A DNA stretch of 64,000 bases from Phycisphaerales bacterium. GTDB lineage: Bacteria > Planctomycetota > Phycisphaerae > Phycisphaerales > UBA1924. The stretch is from the NCBI GenBank assembly GCA_020846975.1, contig JADLCX010000093.1, forward strand, positions 1 through 64,000. Direction: 5' to 3'. This document shows, piece by piece, positions 25,479-33,808 of this stretch; the stretch's first letter is position 1, and every line of letters starts with the position of its first letter. The notes beneath the pieces are model-generated. The model saw nothing but the letters and a program-made list of their open reading frames with translations. It was not told where the DNA came from and did not search any database. Position numbers and translations under genes: made by a program.

Positions 25479-26369
25479 ATGTCCAACACGGCGTGCCGGT
25501 CAGGTCTCAAGGCGTCCGTGGCGATCGGCGCGGCGGTTCACGCGTGCACGGCATCATCCGGGCAACCGGTGGGGGAGCCGGCGATCGACAAGTCGATCTA
25601 CCACCTTTTCAATCCGACACCGCGTGGATTGCTGCGAGACCTGGGCACGGATCGGCCGGACATGACCGAGAGCCCGTACACGGTGGATGCGGGGCGGTTT
25701 CAGATCGAGCTGTCGTTTGCCGACTTCACCTACGATCGTGAGAACGCGGAGTCGCAGACAGTGCGGGGACTCTCGGCCGCGCCGATGCTGTTGAAAGTCG
25801 GGCTGCTGAACAATGTCGATCTGCAGCTCGGGCTCGATCCGTACACGGCCGAGAAGACGACGGATCGATTGACGGACACCTCGATGACGATTGATGGGTT
25901 TGGTGACACGGTCGTTCGCGTGAAGGTGAATCTGTGGGGCAACGACGCGGGCGAGACGGCGTTCGCGTTGATGCCCTTCGTGAAGTATCCCACGGCGGAG
26001 GGCGGGTTGGGGAACGACGAGGTCGAGTGGGGCGTGATCGCGCCGCTGGCGATATCGCTGCCGGAGGGGTTCAGCCTTGGGCTCATGGTCGAGATCGACA
26101 TCAATCGGTCGGCCAAGAACGACCGGGACGTGGTGGACATCGTGCACACGGCGACGGTGTCGCGGTCGCTGTACGAGGAGCTTGGCGGGTTTGTCGAGTA
26201 CGCCGGGTTCGCCGGGATCGACAACGATGACGTCTACAGGGGCTGCTTCAACACGGGGCTGACGTACGGAGTGACGTCGGATGTTCAGCTCGACGGCGGG
26301 ATTCGCGTGGGGGTGACGGACGCGGCGGAGGACTTCGGGCTGTTCGCGGGTCTGTCGGTGCGGTTCTAG
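25479..26369 (+). CDS. Outer-membrane beta-barrel-like protein in the metal regulon
   Basis: 296 aa; the ATG at 25479 follows AAGGAGCGGGT. A short, atypical signal region is followed by GTDRPDMTESPYTVDAGRFQIE and amphipathic strands throughout, ending in FGLFAGLSVRF with the C-terminal Phe typical of outer-membrane barrels. It resembles the MetA-pathway-of-phenol-degradation (transporter-like) family. Its promoter overlaps a perfect metal-repressor palindrome, and it lies directly ahead of the metal ABC operon (84 nt to the next start). A role in bringing metal across the outer membrane is an inference from regulation and position, not from the family. Confidence 0.75.
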   Translation: MSNTACRSGLKASVAIGAAVHACTASSGQPVGEPAIDKSIYHLFNPTPRGLLRDLGTDRPDMTESPYTVDAGRFQIELSFADFTYDRENAESQTVRGLSAAPMLLKVGLLNNVDLQLGLDPYTAEKTTDRLTDTSMTIDGFGDTVVRVKVNLWGNDAGETAFALMPFVKYPTAEGGLGNDEVEWGVIAPLAISLPEGFSLGLMVEIDINRSAKNDRDVVDIVHTATVSRSLYEELGGFVEYAGFAGIDNDDVYRGCFNTGLTYGVTSDVQLDGGIRVGVTDAAEDFGLFAGLSVRF

Positions 26370-26394
26370 GCTCGATCGCGAGGGGCCTGAACGC

Positions 26395-26422
26395 TTGATC
26401 GCTATCGCACAAAGTGTATAGT
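26395..26422 (+). promoter_or_regulatory. Sigma-70-type promoter for the metal ABC operon
   Basis: TTGATC (26395-26400), 16-nt spacer and TATAGT (26417-26422), identical in hexamers and spacing to the promoter at 25411. The 48 nt from each -35 onward match at 36 positions by my count. Confidence 0.65.
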
Positions 26423-26439
26423 TGGAGGAATCAAACTTG
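26418..26439. promoter_or_regulatory. Metal-repressor operator, second copy
   Basis: ATAGTTGGA-N4-TCAAACTTG, an imperfect version of the palindrome at 25434-25455. The left arm differs at one and the right arm at two positions. It overlaps the -10 element of the ABC operon in the same register as the first copy. Confidence 0.7.
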
Positions 26440-26453
26440 CAGGAGGTGCCTCG

Positions 26454-27521
26454 ATGACGCGATCGATGGGACGGCCCCTTAGCGCCGGAACGCTGGTGCT
26501 GGCGGTGCTCGCGTTTGTCGGTGCGGCGGTGCTCGGTCCGACGGGCTGTGGAGAGTCGCCCCGCCGAAGGTCGGCGGCCACGGGTAACGCTACCCCGATC
26601 AAGGTTGTCGCCACGATCGGGATGATCGCCGATGTCGCCCGTGAGTTGTCGCGAGGACGGGGCGTCGCCGTGCGGGGCGTGGGGCTCATGGGTGAGGGCG
26701 TCGATCCACACCTGTACAAGGCCTCGCCCGGCGATGTGCGGGCGATGTCGGATGCGGACCTTGTCCTGTACAACGGGCTGCATCTCGAGGGCCGCATGGC
26801 CGACGTGATCGTGCGCATGGCCGGATCGCGCTCGGTCGTGCGTGTGACCGAGACCATCCCCGAGAACCTGCTTCGCGAACCGCCCGAGTTCGAGGGGCAC
26901 CCCGACCCGCACGTGTGGTTCGATGTGACCCTGTGGAGCAAGGCGGCCGAGCGCATCCGCGATGCGCTGATCGAGAAGGATCCGGGTGCGAGGGAGGCGT
27001 ACAACACCGCCGCCGCTGACTACCTGGGCACCTTGAAGGAACTCAACCGATACGCGTTGGCGACCATCGCGACAATCCCTGAGAACCAGCGGATTCTCGT
27101 CACGGCCCATGACGCGTTCGGGTACTTCGGTCGCGCGTATGGGATCGAGGTCATGGCGATCCAGGGAATCAGCACCGACAGCGAGGCCAGCCTGCGGCAG
27201 ATCAACGGGCTGGTGTCCACGCTGAGCGAGCGGAGGGTTCCCGCCGTGTTCATCGAGAGCAGTGTGCCACGAAAGACCATCGATGCGCTGATCGAAGGCT
27301 GCCGGGCCCGCGGCCACGAGGTCAAGGTTGGGGGCGAGCTTTTCAGCGATGCGATGGGGCGCGAGGGGACGGCCGAGGGAACCTACGTGGGCATGGTTCT
27401 GCACAACGTGGACACGATCGCCAAAGCCCTCGGCGGCCGAGTAGCCGATACCAAGCCGGGGCGGTTGGGGCAGCACCTGTCCCGCGTGGCCGTCCAACCG
27501 GCCGATGGCAAGGCGCACTGA
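26454..27521 (+). CDS. Metal ABC transporter substrate-binding lipoprotein (TroA/ZnuA/MntC family)
   Basis: 355 aa; the ATG at 26454 follows an AGGAGGTG. A signal with lipobox LGPTGC (Cys32) anchors it. The four expected metal ligands are in place: His86 (VDPHLYKAS), His153 (DPHVWFD), His219 ([10 protein letters not shown]) and Asp299 ([10 protein letters not shown]). His at the third position is the TroA/ZnuA pattern, whereas PsaA/MntC-type Mn proteins usually carry Glu there. So zinc, manganese or iron remain possible. It captures metal for the following ATPase and permease genes, 2 nt and then 33 nt apart. Confidence 0.93.
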   Translation: MTRSMGRPLSAGTLVLAVLAFVGAAVLGPTGCGESPRRRSAATGNATPIKVVATIGMIADVARELSRGRGVAVRGVGLMGEGVDPHLYKASPGDVRAMSDADLVLYNGLHLEGRMADVIVRMAGSRSVVRVTETIPENLLREPPEFEGHPDPHVWFDVTLWSKAAERIRDALIEKDPGAREAYNTAAADYLGTLKELNRYALATIATIPENQRILVTAHDAFGYFGRAYGIEVMAIQGISTDSEASLRQINGLVSTLSERRVPAVFIESSVPRKTIDALIEGCRARGHEVKVGGELFSDAMGREGTAEGTYVGMVLHNVDTIAKALGGRVADTKPGRLGQHLSRVAVQPADGKAH

Positions 27522-27523
27522 GC

Positions 27524-28369
27524 ATGAGACGCCCGGTCGAACAGCTTGTGCAGGAGGGGGGGGCGGGCCGACTGGCCGAAGCGAGCGCACGGGCTGAACC
27601 CGCCGTGAGCGTGGAGGTCCATGATGTCACCGTCGCGTACAACCGCAAGCCGGTGCTGTGGGATGTGGATGTGTCGCTGCCCGTCGGCGAACTGATCGCG
27701 ATTGTCGGGCCGAACGGCGCCGGCAAATCCACGCTGCTGAAGGCCGCGCTCGGGCTTATCCCGCTGGCGAGCGGCCGGATCACGATCTTCGGAAGGCCCA
27801 TCCGCCAGGCGCGATCCATGGTCGGGTATGTGCCTCAGCGGGAATCGGTGGACTGGGATTTCCCCGTCAGCGTGCTGGATGTCGTGCTGATGGGCAGGTA
27901 CGGACGGTTGGGCTGGGTGCGTCGGCCGGGCCGGATCGATCGTGAGGTCGCGATGGCCTGCCTGGGCAAGGTCGGCATGACGGCGTACGCCGCGCGGCAG
28001 ATCAGCCAGCTCTCCGGCGGTCAGCAGCAGCGTGTGTTTCTGGCGCGAGCGCTCGCGCAGGATGCTTCCCTCTACTTCATGGATGAACCCTTCGCCGGTG
28101 TGGATGCCGCGACCGAGAAGGCGATCGTGGAGGTGCTCCGTCAGTTGCGTGCGGCCGGAAAAACCGTGGTCGCCGTGCACCACGACCTGCAGACGGTGCC
28201 GGAATACTTCGACCACGTCGTGCTGCTCAACATGCGCCTCATTGCCGCGGGCCCGGTGTCGAGCACGTTCACCCATGCCAACCTTCAGCGGACCTACGGC
28301 GGGCGGCTCACGCTGCTGGACGAGGCGGCGGAGTCGGTGCGACGGAACGCCACCGAGCCTCTGGTGTGA
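27524..28369 (+). CDS. Metal ABC transporter ATPase
   Basis: 281 aa. Walker [10 protein letters not shown] at residues 62-70, signature LSGGQQQRV at 163-171, Walker B LYFMDEP at 183-189, switch His in [11 protein letters not shown]. The 30-residue N-terminal extension contains an 8-G run in the DNA. The sequence between Walker A and the signature ([27 protein letters not shown]) is typical of Mn/Zn/Fe ATPases. It starts 2 nt after the binding-protein stop and is followed after 33 nt by the double permease. Confidence 0.93.
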   Translation: MRRPVEQLVQEGGAGRLAEASARAEPAVSVEVHDVTVAYNRKPVLWDVDVSLPVGELIAIVGPNGAGKSTLLKAALGLIPLASGRITIFGRPIRQARSMVGYVPQRESVDWDFPVSVLDVVLMGRYGRLGWVRRPGRIDREVAMACLGKVGMTAYAARQISQLSGGQQQRVFLARALAQDASLYFMDEPFAGVDAATEKAIVEVLRQLRAAGKTVVAVHHDLQTVPEYFDHVVLLNMRLIAAGPVSSTFTHANLQRTYGGRLTLLDEAAESVRRNATEPLV

Positions 28370-28402
28370 TCCTCCGCCCGAACGGATCGACGGAGCGCGT
28401 GC

Positions 28403-30811
28403 TTGAATGACCTCTATCGCCTGTTGACGCTGCAAGATGCGAACACCCGCGTGGTGCTGCTGGGCGCCACCATGCTCGGGGTCGCCGCGGCGGTGGTGGG
28501 GTGTTTCGCGGTCCTTCGTCGGCGAGCGCTGGTCGGCGACGCCGCCGCGCACGCCGCGCTCCCCGGCGTCTGTGCGGCCTATTTCATCGTCGGTGAGCGG
28601 AGCTTCGCGGCGTTCATGGTCGGCGCCCTGGTGTTCGGGCTCCTCGCCGCCGGATTTGTGTCGATCATCAAGTCCGCGACGCGGATCAAGGAAGATGCCG
28701 CGATCGCCCTGGCCATCGGCGGGTTCTTCGGTCTGGGGATCGTGCTCTCGCGGATCATCCAGAACCAGCCCTCGGGAAACCGCGCAGGGCTCGACAGCTT
28801 CATCTTCGGCAAGGCCGCAAGCATGGTCTCGGACGATGCGGGGCTGATCGCCGCTGTAGCGGCGGTCGCGTTGGGCTGCGTGGCGATGCTCTACAAGGAG
28901 TTGAAACTCCTGTGCTTCGACCGCGATTTCGCCTCCGGTCAGGGTTGGCCGACACTGCTGCTCGATCTGATCCTGATGGCGCTGGTGTGCATCTGCACGG
29001 TCGCGGGCCTGCCCGCCGTCGGTGTGGTCCTCATGGTGGCTCTGCTGGTCATTCCCGCAGCGGCGGCGAGATTCTGGACCGAGCGCCTCGGCGTGATGAT
29101 CCCGGTCGCGGGGGTGTTTGGCGGCGCCGCGGGCCTGCTCGGGACGGCGATGAGCGCGACCGTGCCCGCGCCCGCGGGTTCGCTCTCGCGCGGCTGGCCA
29201 ACGGGGCCGATGATCGTGCTGGTCGCGGCGGCGGTGTTCGTGGTGTCGTTTCTTGCCGCTCCGCGGCGGGGTCTGATCGCCGCGGTCGTTCGCCATATGG
29301 AAATGCGGCGGCGTGTGGCGATGCAGCACCTCCTGCGGGATGCCTACGAACTGCTCGAGCCGACGGGTGATCTGTTCGGCAGGTGGCATCCGGCACGCCT
29401 CGCCCACGCAGCGACGACATCGGCACGCACCCTTGATCGAGCCAGGCGGCGCGGTCTGGTCGTGGCCTCGGGCGACGGATTCACGCTCACGGAGCGCGGG
29501 CAGGTCCAGGCTTGTCGAGTCGTGCGAACGCACCGCCTCTGGGAACTGTACATGATCGAACAGGCGCAGATCGCCTCCGATCACGTCGATCGGGATGCGG
29601 ACGACATCGAGCATCTGCTTCCCAAGGGCGTGGTCGACGAGCTCGAGGCCAGGCTCGCCGGCCAGCGGCGCCTGCCCACCCTCGCCGCGGGTGGGATCTC
29701 GGTGCCCGAGTCCCCCCACGCGTTGGGCGGCTCCGTCGCCGCGGCCAAGCGTGTCACGGTGATTCTGCTCGCGGCCATGGTTGTATTCTCGGAGACGCCC
29801 GCGCGCGCGGACGGACCGCGCCGGGGATCACCCGTGACGGAGTTTGCCCCGGTCGACGTCGATAGCCCAGCGAGGGCCATTTGCCATATCGGGTCCTATC
29901 CCGTCCGTGCCGACGATCTGTGGACGATCGCGACGGCGGTGTGCTGCTCCGTTGCGTGCGGAACAGTGGGGTGCTTCCTGGTGCTCCGTCGCATGTCGCT
30001 CCTTGGAGACGCGATCTCCCATGCGATCCTTCCGGGTCTTGCGCTCGCGTTCATCACGACCGGGAGTCGCGATCCCCCGGCGATGCTGGCTGGCGCGCTG
30101 GCGATCGGCATTGTCACCGCGCTGCTATCGTCCGCCCTCAGCCGTCGCGGCCGCGTTACCGAGGATGCCGCGATGGGCGTTGTCTTCACGACGCTGTTCG
30201 CGCTCGGTGTGCTGCTGATCACGATGGCCGCCGGCAGCATCGATCTTGACCCCGGCTGCGTGCTCTACGGGCTGATCGAGTTCGTACCGTTCGATACGGT
30301 CCGCACAGCCGGGATGGCCCTGCCGCGAGCGTTCGTGTGGCTCTCGATCGTGATGGTGATCAACGTGACGCTGATTGCCCTGTTCTTCAAGGAACTGCGG
30401 ATCGTCTGCTTCGACCCGTTCCTTTCGACCACCATGGGGATCAGCGCCGTCGTGGTCCACTACGGCCTGCTCACCTGCGTCGCGGCCACGTGTGTCGCGT
30501 CCTTCGAGGCTGTGGGGTCAATCCTTGTGGTGGCGATGCTCGTCGCGCCCGGCGCGACCGCCCAGCTGCTCACCGACCGGCTCTCGGGGATGGTCTGGTG
30601 GGCGGCCGCGGTCGCCGCGGCGTGCGCGATCCTGGGCTACGCACTGGCGGTCTGGCTCAACACATCGGTGGCCGGGATGATCGCGACGGTCGCGCTGGCT
30701 GTGTTCATGCTCGCCGTGGTCTTCTCGCCACGGCATGGCGTGATCGCGGACCGCCTTCGCAGAAGGCGGCTCACCGATCCCTCCGGCTTCGTGGCCTCCG
30801 AGGTTGGGTAG
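28403..30811 (+). CDS. Double metal ABC permease with an internal DtxR-like regulatory domain
   Basis: 802 aa from a TTG at 28403, one continuous frame. Residues 1-295 are an ABC-3 permease (RRALVGDAAAHAALPG, CFDRDFASGQG). Residues about 296-430 form a DtxR-like winged helix and metal-binding part, with THRLWELYMIEQ and HVDRDADDIEHLLPKGV. His377, Glu381, His394, Glu403 and His404 fall where MntR/DtxR metal ligands are found. A hydrophobic segment (451-465) leads to a second ABC-3 permease at about 500-790 (RRMSLLGDAISHAILPG, CFDPFLSTTMG). The family usually has separate permease subunits; here the heterodimer appears fused around a metal-sensing module. Confidence 0.9.
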   Translation: MNDLYRLLTLQDANTRVVLLGATMLGVAAAVVGCFAVLRRRALVGDAAAHAALPGVCAAYFIVGERSFAAFMVGALVFGLLAAGFVSIIKSATRIKEDAAIALAIGGFFGLGIVLSRIIQNQPSGNRAGLDSFIFGKAASMVSDDAGLIAAVAAVALGCVAMLYKELKLLCFDRDFASGQGWPTLLLDLILMALVCICTVAGLPAVGVVLMVALLVIPAAAARFWTERLGVMIPVAGVFGGAAGLLGTAMSATVPAPAGSLSRGWPTGPMIVLVAAAVFVVSFLAAPRRGLIAAVVRHMEMRRRVAMQHLLRDAYELLEPTGDLFGRWHPARLAHAATTSARTLDRARRRGLVVASGDGFTLTERGQVQACRVVRTHRLWELYMIEQAQIASDHVDRDADDIEHLLPKGVVDELEARLAGQRRLPTLAAGGISVPESPHALGGSVAAAKRVTVILLAAMVVFSETPARADGPRRGSPVTEFAPVDVDSPARAICHIGSYPVRADDLWTIATAVCCSVACGTVGCFLVLRRMSLLGDAISHAILPGLALAFITTGSRDPPAMLAGALAIGIVTALLSSALSRRGRVTEDAAMGVVFTTLFALGVLLITMAAGSIDLDPGCVLYGLIEFVPFDTVRTAGMALPRAFVWLSIVMVINVTLIALFFKELRIVCFDPFLSTTMGISAVVVHYGLLTCVAATCVASFEAVGSILVVAMLVAPGATAQLLTDRLSGMVWWAAAVAAACAILGYALAVWLNTSVAGMIATVALAVFMLAVVFSPRHGVIADRLRRRRLTDPSGFVASEVG

Positions 30812-30830
30812 CGAGCTCGCCGCTCGCGAG

Positions 30831-30875
30831 CGCGGCGGGGAACGCGGCAAACGCGTGGCCGCGTCCCCCGCCGTC
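30831..30875. terminator. Strong GC-rich hairpin between convergent genes
   Basis: CGGCGGGG (30833-30840) pairs with CCCCGCCG (30866-30873), and the interior ACGCGGC / GCCGCGT extends the stem with one bulge. No U-tract follows on either strand. It lies between the permease and OsmC stops, so a terminator or 3'-end stabiliser is likely. Confidence 0.45.
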
Positions 30876-30879
30876 GCGG

Positions 30880-31497
30880 TCAGAGTGTCATCTCGCACGC
30901 TGACGATCCGGCGTCAACGATCAGCGAAGAAGTAACAGGGATGGCCCGGGTGATGTTGAAGAAGTTGGGGCTGGTGGCCTTCACGATGTTGTGCAACTCG
31001 GCGAAGCGCTCCGGAGTGGCATCGCCCGCGATCCGGACCTCCTGCCGCAGCGACGGATACCCGGCCGGGACATCGGGGCTGATCCCGAGGAAGCCGCGGA
31101 GATCGATGTCACCGGTCGTGCAGACCTCCAGGCTCGTCAGCCGGATGCCCATGAGCGCGGCAACAGCCGTATAGCCGACCATCATGCAGGCATTGAGCCC
31201 GGCGAGCAGACACTCCTGCGGGTTGGCGAACTGGTTGGTCCCGCAGAGCTCGTGAGGCTCGTCGGTGCTGATCGTGAACTTGCGTTCGATGTTGGCGCCG
31301 GCGATCCGGCAGGCGTCAACGTGGTGGTCGGCGCGGGTTCCGCCCTTCCAGCGGCTGTTGATGGTCCACGTGGTGGCGCCTTCACGGGGGTCCGCGGAGA
31401 TGGCGGCGATGCAATCGCGGAGATCCGCGGTATCGATGCCGTTGATCGTGGTTGAGGCGGCGGGCGTGGAACGCGTCGGACTCTTGATTGCGGTCAT
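30880..31497 (-). CDS. OsmC/Ohr family protein
   Basis: 205 aa from the ATG at 31497, with GGAGC 6 nt upstream; the frame extends 43 codons further but into repeated low-quality sequence. The core contains WTINSRWKGG, ANPQECLLAGLNACMMVGYTAVAALMG, with the conserved Glu and Cys of the OsmC peroxidatic site, and a C-terminal part with VKATSPNFFNITRAIPV. Classic OsmC/Ohr enzymes reduce organic hydroperoxides with two cysteines. Here the second active-site Cys is plausibly the one in LNACMM or VCTTGDI, so catalysis is uncertain. It converges on the metal permease gene. Confidence 0.85.
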   Translation of the reverse strand: MTAIKSPTRSTPAASTTINGIDTADLRDCIAAISADPREGATTWTINSRWKGGTRADHHVDACRIAGANIERKFTISTDEPHELCGTNQFANPQECLLAGLNACMMVGYTAVAALMGIRLTSLEVCTTGDIDLRGFLGISPDVPAGYPSLRQEVRIAGDATPERFAELHNIVKATSPNFFNITRAIPVTSSLIVDAGSSACEMTL

Positions 31498-31583
31498 GGG
31501 GTTGCTCCGGAGGTCGAAGGGTGCGCCGCGAGCCGCAGTGGCCCGCGCATGGAGCAACAATCGGCGCTCCGATCGGGCGTGTG

Positions 31584-31624
31584 GGTGTACTCGAGGTCCA
31601 CCCGCGGTGTACTCGAGGTCCACC
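31584..31624. repeat. Two 19-bp direct repeats, 22-bp period
   Basis: GGTGTACTCGAGGTCCACC occurs at 31584-31602 and again at 31606-31624, exact copies separated by 3 nt. They lie in the gap upstream of the OsmC-like gene (start at 31497) and beyond the purD stop. Each copy is partly palindromic (GGTGTACTCGAGGTCCACC contains CTCGAG). Confidence 0.75.
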
Positions 31625-31729
31625 ACAGGGCTCGGCGTTTGTTGGGGATCGTCGGGGTGCGGGGGGTGGCGGCATGGTGCCGCGAGGATGCACCCTCAGC
31701 GGGCGAACTCGATATCTCGGATCGTGCGG

Positions 31730-33175
31730 TCATCCGGCGGCCGCGCCGATGTCGCGGCGCAGGGTCTTGCCCTCGAAGTTGATCAGGTCGGCCGCCTGAT
31801 ACGCCGCCCGTCGAGCCTCCGCCATGGACACCCCGCGACCGACGACATTCAGCACACGGCCTCCGCTGGTGACGACACGACCCTCGTTGTCGCGCTTGGT
31901 GCCGGCGTGAAACACCACAACGCCCGGAACCTTGCCCGCGGCATCCAGACCGCCGATCGGCACACCCGTCTTGTACCGGCCCGGATAGCCGCCGCTGGCC
32001 AGCACGATGCAGCAGACACGGTCGGTGGACCAGCGCATGTCGGCTTCGTCCAGCGTTCGCGTGCCTGTCGCGAGCATCAGGTCGAGAATGTCCGACTCGA
32101 GCCGCACCATCAACGCTTGGCACTCGGGGTCGCCGAAGCGAACGTTGAACTCCAGCAGTTTGGGCCCCGCGGGCGTGAGCATGACCCCCGCGTACAGCAC
32201 GCCGCGGAACTCGATCCCTTCACGCCGCATCGCATCGACGGTGGGGACAATGATCTCGGCCTGGATCTGGTTCAGTAGAGAGTCGTCGCCCTGGCCCATG
32301 ATCCCGCCGGGGCAGATCACGCCCATGCCTCCCGTGTTAGGCCCGGTGTCGCCATCACCCAGACGCTTGTGGTCCTGGCACGGCTCCAGAACATAGATGT
32401 TCCGTCCATCGACCAGGCAGAGCACGCTGACCTCGGAGCCTTCGAGCCGCTCCTCGATCACCACCGTGCGGCCGGCCTCGTCGAACTCGAGCTTCACCAT
32501 GATGCGCTCGATCGCATCGAGGGCTTCGCCGAGCGTCGAGGGCAGCACAACGCCCTTACCCTTTGCCAGCCCCGAGGCCTTGATAACCGGCAGATCGTCG
32601 TGACGCTTGGCGTACACCGCCGCGAGCGCGGGGTCCGCGGCGATCTGCTGCGACATGAATCGTCTTCGATCGCTCGAGTCGCGGATCGTGCGTGAGGCCT
32701 CGACCAGCTTGCTCAGGGCGGGCTCATCGGCGAGCACACGGCTCTCGACATAGAACCTTGCCGCTTCGGGGTCGGTGAAGATGCGGCTCTCCGCCGTGGG
32801 CACGGAGGCGTTACGGATAAGCTGCTTGCACCAGGCCTTGTCGGCCTCCAGCCGGGCCGCCGCGGCCGAAGGGCCGAAGACAACCCGGCCCGGCGCGGCC
32901 AGCGCATCGGCCAGGCCGAGCGCGAGCGGATCTTCGGGGCCGATGACCACCAGCCCGATGCTGTTCTTGTCGCAGAACCGCTGCAGCCGGAAGGGCTGGC
33001 GAAAGTCCACGGGCACATCGACGGGCGTGCCAAGTTCGGCCAGCCCGGGGTTCTGCGGGTCGGTCACGAACAATCTGCCGAGTCGGGGCGACTGCTTCAG
33101 CCTCCACGCCAATGCGTGTTCGCGTCCGCCGCCGCCGATGAGAAGTACGTTGACCGGACCACCTCCACTGGACAT
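31730..33175 (-). CDS. purD: Phosphoribosylamine-glycine ligase
   Basis: 481 aa. It joins glycine to phosphoribosylamine in purine synthesis using ATP. The start NVLLIGGGGREHALAWRL, then IGPEDPLALGLADAL, VIKASGLAKGKGVVLP, QDHKRLGDGDTGPNTGGMG and EFNVRFGDPECQ are the family's ATP-grasp landmarks. E. coli PurD is about 430 aa; the extra length is a charged helical insertion at residues 146-194, just before the VIKASGLAKGKG strand. No neighbour on this strand is a pur gene, although purH occurs 22 kb away. The next feature downstream is the OsmC-like gene. Confidence 0.95.
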   Translation of the reverse strand: MSSGGGPVNVLLIGGGGREHALAWRLKQSPRLGRLFVTDPQNPGLAELGTPVDVPVDFRQPFRLQRFCDKNSIGLVVIGPEDPLALGLADALAAPGRVVFGPSAAAARLEADKAWCKQLIRNASVPTAESRIFTDPEAARFYVESRVLADEPALSKLVEASRTIRDSSDRRRFMSQQIAADPALAAVYAKRHDDLPVIKASGLAKGKGVVLPSTLGEALDAIERIMVKLEFDEAGRTVVIEERLEGSEVSVLCLVDGRNIYVLEPCQDHKRLGDGDTGPNTGGMGVICPGGIMGQGDDSLLNQIQAEIIVPTVDAMRREGIEFRGVLYAGVMLTPAGPKLLEFNVRFGDPECQALMVRLESDILDLMLATGTRTLDEADMRWSTDRVCCIVLASGGYPGRYKTGVPIGGLDAAGKVPGVVVFHAGTKRDNEGRVVTSGGRVLNVVGRGVSMAEARRAAYQAADLINFEGKTLRRDIGAAAG

Positions 33176-33320
33176 ACCCGATGGTATGCGGCGCGGCCGG
33201 GCATCCGTGGCTTGGGCGCAGCATCAAGCCGTCAACTGTTGGATTCGTTCGTCGATTCTTTGCGATCGGCGCACGGCGTTTGACCCTTTGCGAGCCGCCG
33301 CCTACCTTTCCCCACTTGAC

Positions 33321-33394
<74 letters not shown>

Positions 33395-33407
33395 TTGCAG
33401 TACCTTG

Positions 33408-33432
33408 CGACCCGCCACTTTCCGGCGGGTCG
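33408..33432 (+). terminator. Intrinsic terminator after the initiator tRNA
   Basis: Perfect 9-bp stem CGACCCGCC / GGCGGGTCG with a 7-nt loop, followed by TTTAGGTTTTGG. Position and stem strength fit a terminator for the tRNA transcript. Confidence 0.75.
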
Positions 33433-33808
33433 TTTAGGTTTTGGGGTTGGCCGGCTCCGGCTCCGGCTCCGGCTATGGCGATGCGCGCGTTAGACACCTG
33501 TCGTCCGCGCTGTGTCGCGGGGTTGATGGCCTGCTCGTCCACGCAGAACGCGATTGCCTGTCGGACTTTCTCGTCGCGACAACCGTGGGTATCTCGCTCA
33601 GGAGCGACAGCCGCTCGGTGGTCCACTTTCCGAGGGGCTTGTTGTCGAGGTCCTGGTCGGCCGCCGTCGCGATCCTGCGGGGTTTCTTTCAGGCGGCGCG
33701 GTGTAGGCAGCGTCGCGACACCTGCCTCAACGCGGGCTCGAGATCAAGGAGTCGCAGCGGGTCTGGTCACGGTGCGCGGTTCCGCGGCGGCTTGTGCCCG
33801 ATTCTTGC
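33433..33808. other. Gene-poor stretch after the tRNA
   Basis: No convincing gene. It opens with a GGCTCC triplet repeat (33452-33474). On the minus strand a short frame around 33500-33560 reads DEKVRQAIAFCVDEQAI, which faintly recalls a solute-binding-protein segment, but neither frame continues it. It may be decayed sequence. Several in-frame stops occur in all frames. Confidence 0.4.

Noticed and set aside
27383-29719. 778-codon minus-strand frame opposite the metal ABC operon
   Set aside because: The plus strand has Walker motifs, metal ligands and Shine-Dalgarno sites; the minus product is Arg/His/Gln-rich low complexity.
24665-30811. The metal locus as a horizontally acquired defence or island element
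   Set aside because: Base composition and codon use match the neighbours, and there are no integrase or flanking repeats.
33433-33660. Possible solute-binding-protein remnant on the minus strand (DEKVRQAIAFCVDEQAI)
   Set aside because: Only one short segment is suggestive, adjacent frames do not continue it, and the surrounding sequence is low complexity; recorded as a gene-poor stretch instead.
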